This document shows, piece after piece, positions 48,636 to 58,304 of a DNA stretch of 64,000 nt. The translations under genes and the position numbers were made by a program. A model generated the notes under the pieces. The model had not been told where the DNA came from. It worked only from the letters and a program-made list of their open reading frames with translations, and searched no databases. How positions within the stretch are numbered: position 1 is the stretch's first letter; each line of letters begins with the position of its first letter. Origin of the DNA: Balanoglossus misakiensis (taxonomy: Eukaryota; Hemichordata); assembly GCA_040954595.2 (NCBI GenBank), contig CM082583.2, positions 2,604,001 to 2,668,000 of the forward strand, in the 5' to 3' direction.

Positions 48636-48730
48636 TGTGTCTGCGTCGTGGACGGGTGATTCCCTGTATAGCAGCTGTATACAGGGATACATCTATACAG
48701 GGAATCACGAGTTCGCGACGGTGACACACA
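48636..48730. repeat. Foldback palindrome F3
   Basis: Left arm 48636-48671 and right arm 48693-48730 with a 21-base centre. The inner part TGATTCCCTGTATAG pairs perfectly; the outer part has substitutions and a small indel. Asymmetric site: left CGGGTGAT (48653-48660), right ATCACGAG (48704-48711). The loop holds a third partial copy of the inner arm (TATACAGGGAT). Confidence 0.9.
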
Positions 48731-49978
48731 TAGACCCAGTTTCCATTATATGAGTTTGAATAAGAATTTTAAACGTTTCAGCGAGAAAAAAGATAGCACT
48801 GTATGAAAGGATCGCGATGCCATATTATGCGGTTAGGGTCACACGCAACCGAACGTTAAACCGTGATCAGCTGTTATGGCCCTTGAAGCTTAGGATTTTC
48901 GTACTATTCCTGTGTGAAATCAAGATACAAGAGGTATCACCACAACAGAATATATTCATTTGGTTTGTAAATCTGAATGAAAACACTGTTAACACGACGA
49001 ATTCAGAAAACAACGTGAATGTTACTTGGACTGTTGGCGTGGCTTCATTGAGTCATTGTTGACAACAGACATTTGAAACATTGTTTTCATTGCCGTTTCT
49101 GATCGCAAGCGTCATATAAATTTTAAATTTGTGGAATACTTCAGCAATTAAGTCATTGTTAATATATATTGAAACGTGTCAGTTTAAAATCTAAGCACAT
49201 ACTCTTAACTAGGAAACACAGAGAAATTCCGGGAATTAACCAAAATACAAACCTTCATGCAGCTGAAATATTGAAAGCAACTTACAATAGCTCATTTTGA
49301 AATTTGGATGTCAAATTTACTGAAAATCCTGGGAACTGTCGTCACTATGGGACTTGGTGAATAAAATTCCATTTCTCTTCATACGCTTCACGTCTGGAAA
49401 GGTGTCGTCGCTAAGTCTGAAATAATAAATAGTCGTCGCTCGCCTGCTCCTCGGCTTGACCTGTTGACTGCAGGCTGCGGCAGTGCCGCTGTTGTGCTGC
49501 TCGACGCTTCAACGATGTCGATCGTGACATTTAACTTGCAATTTGTCATGCTCATTTTACATTTTATACATGTGCTTTATTACCTCATATTTCCCTGTGC
49601 TTCATAACCCACCCACTTTTGGGTTTGGGCATATTTCAGATTGAGAACAGCTGATTTTATTTAACAGCCGATCTTTATTTGTTTACATAAAAAAATAGTC
49701 CGAGCATCCGTATTCTTACTATAGGGATAACTGGGTCTGTGTATGTGATGAAAACTGGTATCGTATATCACCGGTGATATTTCACACTAAACGCGGTGAT
49801 ATTCACGTTATTTAAACTTCATTAGGAGGAGGTGACATCAGCATGAGCATATGATAGAAGTTAATACAGCTCTGTTGTTGACGTCCTATGACATACTATT
49901 GAATAAATGAATCGAACAAGTCAAATCTGGAAATAAACATGAATGATGAAAACGATTCAATATGTAATATTTAGGGGT
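48731..49978. other. No gene called; GC-rich start-like region and small palindrome
   Basis: 49379-49520 is CpG-rich, with GTCGTCGCT twice, and precedes ATGTCGATCGTG at 49514, which opens a 30-codon hydrophobic frame (MSIVTFNLQFVMLILHF at its start) that could be a signal peptide; no downstream exon is seen. A perfect palindrome, ATATCACCGGTGATAT, lies near 49767-49782. Confidence 0.3.
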
Positions 49979-50109
49979 TATTACACGAAATTTGGTCGAT
50001 AACGCGTCGTATTCGGGTGATGTCCGTATTTTGACGAGTTGCGAAGCAACGAGTCAAAATACGGACATCACGAGAATGCGTCGCGTTATCGACCAAAATT
50101 CGTGTAATA
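49979..50109. repeat. Foldback palindrome F4, ~63-bp arms
   Basis: Left arm 49979-50042 and right arm 50046-50109 close over a 3-base loop (GTTGC-GAA-GCAAC). The arms match except for seven positions. Asymmetric sites: left CGGGTGAT (50014-50021) faces right ATCACGAG (50067-50074), and near the centre ACGAGT is present in the same orientation on both arms, so the mismatches form a direct rather than inverted repeat. Confidence 0.95.
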
Positions 50110-51242
50110 CATGCCTACCTATAAAACAGTACGATTTGCAAAAATGCGCCGAGAAAAACAATTTCAAACTTGAACCGGGCGCCCTGGGATCACGGCCGTA
50201 GCCATGTTGTGACGTGTGACGTGTGGGCCGTAGTATCATTTTAAGGGTGTTGGCAGCTTTCATTACGATGGGCACATCCGCATTCTAAATAAAATTGTCT
50301 ATGTTCTCTTTCAAAATATCATGTTAACAATTATTTTGCATTGAGAATTTCGAAGAACTAAAAATGATGCATTCAACATGACAAAACCGCCAGCTTTGAA
50401 AACATTATTACAGCTTCTAATAACCGAATTTTACAACACCCCTCTCCACAAGCGTCCTATGCCCCGTATGTCGCTCGCACGCGCAGCGAACTGTCGCGCC
50501 GCGCGTTCTCAAAAATAGTTCGAGACGCGGAGTGAAGATATATTTCACAATGTGAAATACCGTAAAATATCTTCGGGGCGTGAACAATAGAAAGTGCCAA
50601 ATACAGGCATTGCATGTATGATAAATACATGAATGATACAGAACCATCTTAACAAGGGCAAAGTTGGCCGAAAATAATTAGGTGTGGGCAGCCTTACAAA
50701 ACTGGGATGATGTCAAGGCTGTAAAATTAATATTGTGGGACTGAAATATACTCGAAATTGATTATATATCAGCCAGGGCCTGCTCTCGGCAACACGTAGA
50801 GTTTCATGTGGCGAACGAAGACATGAAGAGAGCCGTGACAAACACTGGTGTGGGTAATATCATTCTGGTTGCAAATGTATATATATAACACGACCGACGG
50901 AATTAATGAAGTGTAATGACTCCAGGCTATTACCTGCACCTTACATACGGATAGAGAACATAATCTCATATATTCTCTTAATTGGACTGATAAAGGCTTC
51001 AACTAGGCTATACCTAAGATAGCAGTGAAAGCGCGCATATGACAACTGTAATACGGGCATTTATTTTGAACATATGTGTCTTTGTAGGCGTGGTAGAACT
51101 GAATTGGGTGTAGCCATGTCGTATTGTAGCGACGGCAGGGGTTGTAAACAGGTCCTGTAGAATGCATACAGTTAAAACAAAATGACTTCTGTACTATTCC
51201 TGCTCGGGTTTCCCTACACCAGGACTTTAAATATTATATATA
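50110..51242. other. No gene recognised
   Basis: 50450-50520 is CpG-rich. Around 50525-50570 a weak hairpin (GAAGATAT/ATATCTTC type) is present. No exon supported. Confidence 0.5.
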
Positions 51243-51296
51243 TAGTAGAGTGTGCAGGGAACTAAGGCTGTTTTGACATAGGCGATGTATTACTGT
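51243..51296 (-). repeat. Penelope-like element left inverted repeat
   Basis: Reverse complement of 51776-51830 with one or two differences (a T and small indel in the TTCCCTTGCA stretch). Its inner end lies a few bases from the predicted ribozyme cleavage point in the right copy. Confidence 0.9.
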
Positions 51297-51298
51297 CT

Positions 51299-51449
51299 TC
51301 CATGTGATTTTGTGTTCTATGTGCTCATCCTTTAATTTCCAAATGTATTTACTGAGTTCTGTACTGTTCTTTTTGGCGGCGTTCCTGAATGAGTCTTTGT
51401 GGTTGTTGAAGCGGGTCTTGAAGGTGTTGGCAGTTAGTCCGACGTTATA
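51299..51449 (-). pseudogene. Penelope-like GIY-YIG endonuclease fragment
   Basis: Read on the minus strand: [19 protein letters not shown], then NSTELSKYIWKLKDEHI and HKITWK. This is the GIY-YIG domain of Penelope-like elements: the YIG strand (here VGLT), the conserved arginine and histidine of the following helix (F-K-x-R-x-N-x-H), and the ELSK-x-(V/I)W-x-LK block. The domain nicks DNA to prime insertion. The N-terminal GIY part and the reverse transcriptase are missing. It is open over about 50 codons but detached and inverted relative to its own C-terminus. Confidence 0.85.
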
Positions 51450-51461
51450 TTAAAACAATCT

Positions 51462-51620
51462 AGCCCCTACACCCCCACCAGCAATAGATGCAACCTATGT
51501 CTTTGGGAAAAATATTTCATCATATGCAAACGAAAACTAGCCACACTCAATAAACGTAACGAACTCGTCAGCACATGCCGCCACTCCAGCAAATTCCTCC
51601 TGAAGAATCTGGCCAATTAA
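51462..51620 (+). pseudogene. Penelope-like C-terminal tail
   Basis: The frame reads [19 protein letters not shown], then [16 protein letters not shown] and KFLLKN before a TAA stop at 51618-51620. The C-x-x-C, EK, LNKRNEL and CRH landmarks are the invariant end of Penelope-like proteins, directly after the GIY-YIG domain. It is free of stops, so the copy is not very old. Confidence 0.9.
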
Positions 51621-51729
51621 CACTCCTCCACACAGCCCCAATCAATACACACTCCCATTCAAATGTAGGCCATTTGCATATTCACCCTGCCCAGTATAAA
51701 TTCCCTGTTGTCCACACCCTCCATCATTC

Positions 51730-51792
51730 AGGCATCAGTATCTGACGAGTGTAGGCCCCGCTTACACGAAACTGAACAGTAATACATCGCCT
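51730..51792 (+). ncRNA. Hammerhead ribozyme of Penelope-like element
   Basis: Core CTGACGA (51742-51748) and GAAA (51768-51771) enclose stem II (GTGTA 51749-51753 with TACAC 51763-51767). Stem III is very short (CTG 51772-51774 with CAG 51777-51779), followed by T and A (51780-51781), the expected UH cleavage dinucleotide. Stem I is GTAT (51738-51741) with ATAC (51782-51785), an internal loop, then AGGC (51730-51733) with GCCT (51789-51792). All invariant core positions are present, so self-cleavage after 51781 is predicted. Minimal hammerheads with such short stem III are known from Penelope-like elements. Confidence 0.85.
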
Positions 51793-51830
51793 ATGTCAAA
51801 ACAGCCTTAGTTCCCTTGCACACTCTACTA
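51776..51830 (+). repeat. Penelope-like element right inverted repeat
   Basis: ACAGTAATACATCGCC to CTCTACTA. It overlaps the 3' strand of the hammerhead ribozyme. No target-site duplication was recognised outside either terminal repeat. Confidence 0.9.
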
Positions 51831-53030
51831 TCAAGCTCTGGATTTATACCATCGAGCACTCTGCCAGCAGTACTTGCAACGAACTCCCAAAATCGTATAT
51901 ATATATTGTGGGGTTTAGCACTTTTACAATTTGATACAAGACCGTACGATAATTCTTGAAAGATCAAAGAGTCCGTCTTATATGTCGCATCCTTAATTAA
52001 CTTGCGAGGATCCGTCTCTTTTTGCACTTATAAAATGTTTCCATTGAATTATTGATCCGATTTTGCCCTCGTTGAATGCAATTGCAACTGTTTACTCGAT
52101 TAAGCCAATAGATATGTTTCGGGTCTCTACAATGGACCAAGTTTCATAGCCAAAATATGGATACTATGTCCATAATGTACTTTCAAAATCGATCTTCTCT
52201 CGTTTTAAAATAACATACGCTATTTGTCTACGTTCATTCATTTGCGTTTTTAGATGTGAAAAATAATGTTTTCAGGTTATTTTTTTCTAAATATCAATTC
52301 ACAATTATCAAAATCGTGCAAGCATTTAATTGTCTTTATTAATCGATCTCACCGACAGAAAAGAATCACCTAATCTTCTCTAAGAAGTGTTTTGTATGTG
52401 ATTGCGTGTTGTCAATAATGATCTTTCTGATTTAAAGTGAAGGGAATTCATGATCTGATTGTCCGATTGAATGTACCAGGCAAACCTATTTATCATGCTA
52501 ATCTGCATGAATGCAGTTTTGGGTGGAAGGCTTGGGCCGTACTAAATCACCTGCTCGCATTTCTTTGTATGCGCTCAGCAAACCTTTAGCGAAAGAAAAT
52601 TACTTACAAGTTGGTGAACATTTTGTATACCATGTCCTCCATTAGGTTTATGAGAGCATTTGACCTAGTAAGAGTAAACCGCGGCACAATTCTGCCAAAT
52701 AATAAATCAATTTTGCACTTTAATTCAAAGAGAATTTTGAAAGAAATTGAACACGTTTTTTCGATATTAAAATAATTGAATCGGCTTGATAGTTACTTTT
52801 ATGCATATCTGGAAATTAAACAAGTGACCTGTCGTTCAAAAGAGCTCTGCTGACTTTAACAGTGTAACCTGGGCAATGATATGAATACCCTAGGTTTTAA
52901 TTCACAACAATTGTATTCTATTGAACAAAACCAAACATAGACATCACAAGTATTTATCCAAATTCAGCTTGATTCATTGTGCTAAAGAAAGAAAGAATTG
53001 AATCCTAAAGAACAACATCAAAAGAAAGCA
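51831..53030. other. No gene recognised
   Basis: The minus-strand open frame 51791-52027 begins inside the element and shows no known domain. Otherwise AT-rich, no exon supported. Confidence 0.5.
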
Positions 53031-53040
53031 CCAAGGTTCC

Positions 53041-53605
53041 AATTTGCATATTCATGACCCCATCAAAATTCCAATTAACAAAATCAGGTAGGGGCACCAT
53101 AACACACATTCCTACCAAATTTCAGCTCCATCGTACGTGTAGTTAGGGAGAAGAAGATTTTTTACCAAAAATTTTATTTTTAGATCTAATTTGCATATTC
53201 ATGACCCCATCAAATCCAAATTAACAAAATCAGGTAGGGGAACCATAACACACATTCCTACCAAATTTCAGCTCCATTGTACATGTAGTTGTGAAGAAGA
53301 AGATTTTTAACCAAAACTTATATTTTTAGATATAATTTGCATATTCATGACCCCATCAAATCCAAATTAACAAAATCAGGTAGGGGAACCATAACACACA
53401 TTCCTACCAAATTTCAGCTCCATTGTACATGTAGTTGTGAAGAAGAAGATTTTTAACCAAAACTTATATTTTTAGATCTAATTTGCATATTCATGACCCC
53501 ATCAAATCCAAATTAACAAAATCAGGTAAGGGCACCGTAACACACATTGCAACCAAATTTCAGCTAAATATGCCAAGTTGCTTTAAAGAAGAAGATTGAA
53601 ATACC
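53041..53605. repeat. Tandem array, four ~146-bp units
   Basis: AATTTGCATATTCATGACC begins units at 53041, 53188, 53334 and 53480 (periods 147, 146, 146). Units 2 and 3 are nearly identical, unit 1 is slightly diverged, and unit 4 changes after ACACATTGC. The array continues into a GACGGAC-type simple repeat. Confidence 0.95.
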
Positions 53606-53611
53606 AAAAGT

Positions 53612-53656
53612 TGACGGACGACGGACGACAGACGACGGACGGACGATGGACGGACA
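53612..53656. repeat. GACGGAC simple repeat closing the array
   Basis: GACGGAC/GACGAC units, followed by TACAGCTCGGCTGACAC and AGAGCTAAAAA, which look like the fixed tail of the same repeat family. Confidence 0.85.
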
Positions 53657-53830
53657 CTTATCAACCTTCTGCTACAGCTCGGCTGACACAAGTGACAGCA
53701 GAGCTAAAAATATAGCGTCAAGGACACTGAGGTCCCACATGGGGGGTTACACAGAAATAGGAATACACCAGAAATAAAATCACAGGTGACATTGGCAAGC
53801 AGATATGACATAACTATAACAAAATTAACT

Positions 53831-54011
53831 ATGCCCAATCATGTGTTATTGTAATCATACAAGCAATGCTAGAAAAAACTGACTTTTGACCAGAAACTGT
53901 TAAAGGGACAAAGTCACTCTCTCGCTGCCCTATGCCCAATCAAGTGCCACTGTAATCTTATAAGCAATGCTAGAAAAAACTGACTTTTGACCAAAAACTC
54001 TCTCGCTGCCC
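53831..54011. repeat. Direct duplication, ~100-bp unit
   Basis: ATGCCCAATCA starts at 53831 and 53932. Both units contain AAGCAATGCTAGAAAAAACT and end CTCTCGCTGCCCT; the second has lost about 20 bases (the segment around GTTAAAGGGACAAAGTCA). Confidence 0.9.
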
Positions 54012-54062
54012 TTTTTCCATAAATTATGTTTGACACAAGACACCGATTATGTTAATATACAT

Positions 54063-54253
54063 GTGTGTATGTAGTGAATGAACGTTCAACTACACACAAC
54101 TTCCATCCCACTTGTATAATATGAGAGTAAAATCTCGCCCAAAATGAATAAATGGTAGAGAACGAATATCCATTTTGGCGAGTTTTTTCACTCTTGTGTC
54201 TAGAAGCGGGATGGAATGTGTGTGTGGTCGAACGTTGATTCACTATATATCCA
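54063..54253. repeat. Foldback palindrome F5, ~84-bp arms
   Basis: Left arm 54063-54146 and right arm 54170-54253 with a 23-base centre. Landmarks pair throughout (TAGTGAAT, AACGTT, TTCCATCCC, CTCGCC-AAAATG), but substitutions are spread along the arms, so it is older than F2 and F4. Confidence 0.9.
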
Positions 54254-57200
54254 CATCCAAATTTCCCTCCAATAAAATATAATTTTCAACAGTCACCAAT
54301 TACCTTTCCTAATTGGCTATTTACTGAATGATATCTTATTTTCAAATCATTGAGGACGTGACTAAACAGGTTGTTTGGTGAAAAGTGTTGCAAATAAGAC
54401 ATCAAATCATGTCCAATAATCATTATCATTCAAGGTTAGCTAATTACCAAGTCCAAGAAAAAAGAAAAGATTACAATTTCAACAGGATCGTCTTGAACTT
54501 AGTGAGGAAGATGTGTCAGAGTGACAAAATTGCACTTGACAATTGACGCCGTGGGGAGGAACACCCCATCCCATCTCCCTGTGCCCCCTTTGTGGAAAGT
54601 AATGGGTATAGGAGCAGCGGCATGATTGAAACATCGAGACTTTGGGACTTCAAACTCTGTCAATGGTGAGCCTTGGGTATCTTCGCGACGGGCACATCTC
54701 TCCTACAATTGGTTGGTTTCTTTACATATATATTCCAAACATCACCAGCGACAGTTTGCACTGGTAGCAACGGATTCTCGATCGACTTGCTACAAGTGAC
54801 GCAGACATGAAAGATCGAGCAATGCCTGGTTCAGAAAATTGGGCTCATTGGAACACGTGTGGTTATAAATATTACAATCTCCGAGCACGACGACACGAAC
54901 TGCGTTTGTGTTTGGAGTACTAAAAATGTCCATGATTAGTAAAACAACCTATACTTGTATGGCAGAGTAAGTGGATAAACAGGCGCTCCGGGAGTCACTC
55001 TTTGCCCCTTCACGCATGCCGAATAAAATTATAACTAACTTAACGAATTTTTGGCAGATTTTCACAGCTAGACTAAGCTTTTATCGTATGGAGAACATCT
55101 GTAGGTGAATACAGAGAGGGCCTGGTTCAGACCTGATGAGATTTGACATGTGACACGAATAAGCGACACATTTAAGGCTATGACAAACAAAAACATACCA
55201 ATTCATATTAGAATATGAAATCGGATATTTGAATAAAATGAAAACTTGGGAAACAATGGTATTGCAAATAGAGTTTGATGGAGAAAAGATTGAATGGCCT
55301 TAAATTGTCGTCCTCAGTGCAGTACATGTATATACCTATTTCTTACAATTCAATCTTAGATGAAAGTTATAAACATAGACATTAATTATCCTAATTTGGA
55401 AATATTTTAAACATTGCAATTAGCCGATTTTCGGATTTCTTTTGGAGAGTACAAATTGGTTTATTGGTTAATCGAAATGTGGCACATTGTTGGTATACTT
55501 TTGCACCCATTATCAATTTGCATTTTACAGTGTTCGAACTGGAACCTACTGCACCGATTCATGAACCAAAGAAGTCAACTCACACGACTACTCAGCCGCG
55601 TTGCTCGGCCCAGGGAAATATATGCAACAGGATTACTTGAAGTGATGAATGTGTTTGACTTTAAGTCTCTGTAATTGGTGACACCACATGTTGACACCTT
55701 GACACCACGTGGCATCAAGCCTTACGGACTTTAGCTTGTCATGACAAGGTACTTAATAAAATAGTCTGTCCTTTGAGATCAATATTAACGGAGTATTTTT
55801 GTTAAGAAGCTTGTTTAAAATATTAAATGGATATCATTGTTTCAATGTTAAAACGTGTGATACGTTGCTGCGAATTATCCAGAGGTGATTTTCTCACACA
55901 GCGTCCTGCATGCTAAAGTTGTAATGTTCGATGTCGATCGTCGGTTGTATACATCTGATATCAAATATTAAATTGTAATTTATGGGACTTAACATAGCCT
56001 CATATTGATGGATGAATCATCCCAAACTAGAATTGATTAACAGAACATTTGCAGGGCGCAAACAATTTTCTTAAAGCATAAATAACCTTGCGTATCCAGC
56101 GACTCTTTCAACGGTGTTCATTTAAATATTAATACGACCAATATTTCAAAATCACGCGATGTACAAGAAATGCAAATTTTCATTTAATCAGTGTACCTTT
56201 GTACGACTTTATCTTGACGGGCAAGCATTCGGTGGACAGTTTGAGTAACTGCGGTGGAAAATCATAGGAGCTCTTTCGTCCCAAACGTTTATCTGGTATC
56301 GTACATACATGTCGGTCTATTTAAAGCCCATTCATGACCAGTAAAGAAGTAATTTGATGGGCGGATATGCGACCTATATGCAGATTTGAAATCCACCTTG
56401 GCCATGAAAGAGCCAGGTTTACAGGCATCATGTAAGGTTTGACACGAGAAAGGCGATGCACAGCAAAATCATTGATAGCTGACCCTGGAGACGACTAAAA
56501 TCATGTATGAGGAGAACACCATCAGACTGTCGCTTGGGTATTGCTCCTATAACATTAACAATGTGAGGATTAGGCCCCAAAAGGGTTTTCTTTAGCGTTC
56601 TCGCCCGTGTCGCAAACCCGGAAATTAAGGCAACTTGATGCGCGGGCGTCAGGCGGCCATATTTGCATCGTCTTGAATTATTGTTAGCGACTGGAACCTG
56701 TAAATGGGACTAGATACCTTAGGATTCCTAATAAATAAATAATAAAGTAAATAAATAAGTTTAGAGTCCGTAGAAATATTATGCTTGAGTCTGTTAAAAT
56801 AGTTGCGGGTTGCCAAATTTTGGCCATGTAGAAGTAGAGGACATTGTTCGTAACTATGTACCGATTTTATGAAGACATATGTAAAGGAATGATCAGTTCT
56901 GGATACAGGTTTGTTTATAGATTGACTGCGTTTGTACGGAACGAATATAAATGTTCCAGAGAATTCCTTTGAATTAAAAACTCGAGGATTGCACCGCAAA
57001 ACTGTGGCAAGTACATTAAATTTATCCCAATCACTGACAATATAAACAAAGCCTGATGTATTGATAGTTATAAGACATCGACAAGTGTAGCCAAGGTTTA
57101 CCCATTTGGATTGCCCGAACCGACGGATTGAACAGAGAAGCGCTATAATTAGATGGCTTCACAAGATCTCCATATAGCCTGGACAAACGAGCATTACTGA

Positions 57201-57520
57201 ATACAACACGTGTACTATGAACGTAAAACAGGTGAAACGAAACTAACAAATGTCTGCCTGTTGGTTGTTTCCCAGAACAAGAAAAATAAAGGAAAGGGAG
57301 CCGTGTCCCTGTATCAATTTTGACATTTTGCTAGTACACTAAACAAAAATGTTAAGTGTACTAGTAGGGGTAACCACATAACGCCCTTCTATAATTTCAT
57401 CCGAAAATTGGCGTTCAATTTTATAACAATTATCAACATCCACATTCGACCTAATAGTTGTTTTCAATCCAAAATATCAGTTTGCAATCTCAGAGAGCTA
57501 TGCATTGTAATTTAAGCTAT
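54254..57520. other. No gene recognised
   Basis: A perfect-looking donor (GCAGAGTAAGTGG near 54963) follows a short ATG frame (MSMISKTTYTCMA at about 54927), but no acceptor or partner exon is evident. The frame 55414-55674 shows no known domain. Confidence 0.4.
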
Positions 57521-57531
57521 GGGGGTAGTGC

Positions 57532-57545
57532 GGGGGGGGGGGGGG
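57532..57545. repeat. G14 homopolymer
   Basis: Fourteen G; two C14 runs of the same length occur at 12606 and 41890. Confidence 0.95.
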
Positions 57546-58287
57546 TGGCAGGTAATTTAGTCGGCTTATCATAATTTCATATTACCAAACCTGCAGGAAA
57601 ACACATTTCTCCTTGTTAATATTCGCATATGGCCTTACTGGCTACTTCGTTTGCTATAACTTTCTCTCTCTAGCGCAGAGATGACACATGTTGGGAGTCA
57701 GTACCCCAAAGGAAATGATACGCTGCCAGCAGCATACGATACTCCCTGCCATACAGTAGGACAGATGCCAAATCATATCTATCGGCCAACTGTGATCTAA
57801 AGAGATGTTGATCCGACGATTCGTAGCTTGGAATTTCGCGCCTTCTTACAAACTTGTTGCAGACTTTCGAGTGTGTAAACGACGTGGAGTTTCGTCGTGT
57901 ACATCAAGACGTGTGTGGACTATCTACGTGTAATTTCCGACGCGTTTTCAAGAGTTAAAGTTTTATGTCAATAAAACAGTTCTATTTATGAACACTTTCA
58001 GCTGATTACAGTTTTGATAGTTCGACGCTGATATTTTTGTATCTTTTGTAGTGTGCATTTGATACTGACGTTGCAAGCTATCATACGATCCTTCATGTAT
58101 GTTTTATTAAAAGTTGGTGTTTTAAAAACTGAGTTCGAGATAGCTGTTGATCAGCGCTAGCATTGCATGTGTCGCAATTGGTAATACAGAGTTTGTTCAA
58201 TGTTACTTGGATCATGTCAATTGTACCGCCACTCGGCCTGGAGTTGGTATGTACCATTCTCTGGTGGCAAGGGTTGGGATTTGGGCT
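57546..58287. other. No gene called; exon-like stretch at 57.86-57.97 kb
   Basis: ACAAACTTGTTGCAG near 57855-57869 is acceptor-like and is followed by about 30 open codons (FECVNDVEFRRVHQDVCGL at the start), a stop and AATAAA near 57969. This has the form of a very short last exon, but no domain or upstream exon is recognised. Confidence 0.2.
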
Positions 58288-58290
58288 AGC

Positions 58291-58304
58291 GTTAGGGTTA
58301 GGGT
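58291..58304. repeat. Short telomere-like TTAGGG motif
   Basis: GTTAGGGTTAGGGT: just over two TTAGGG units inside unique sequence. Too short to argue for a former chromosome end. Confidence 0.6.

Larger units (their letters stand above)
51243..51830 (+). mobile_element. Rearranged Penelope-like element
   Basis: A 588-bp copy bounded by ~54-bp inverted repeats. It contains, from left: the inverted terminal repeat; a minus-strand GIY-YIG endonuclease fragment; a plus-strand fragment of the C-terminal cysteine/histidine tail with its stop codon; a 3' untranslated region carrying a hammerhead ribozyme; and the right terminal repeat. The two coding pieces would be almost contiguous in the parent protein, so the left piece has been inverted in place, as in twin-primed reverse transcription. 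The reverse transcriptase is absent. Inverted terminal repeats, GIY-YIG domains and hammerhead motifs are all known hallmarks of this retroelement class. Confidence 0.9.

Noticed and set aside
53041-53605. CRISPR-like array
   Set aside because: Units are full-length tandem copies of ~146 bp without unique spacers, in a eukaryotic setting.
55117-55160. CTGATGAG as a second hammerhead ribozyme core
   Set aside because: The downstream GAAA is absent (CGAATA instead) and stem II does not form.
58291-58304. TTAGGG units as an interstitial telomere
   Set aside because: Only about two units; expected by chance in 64 kb.
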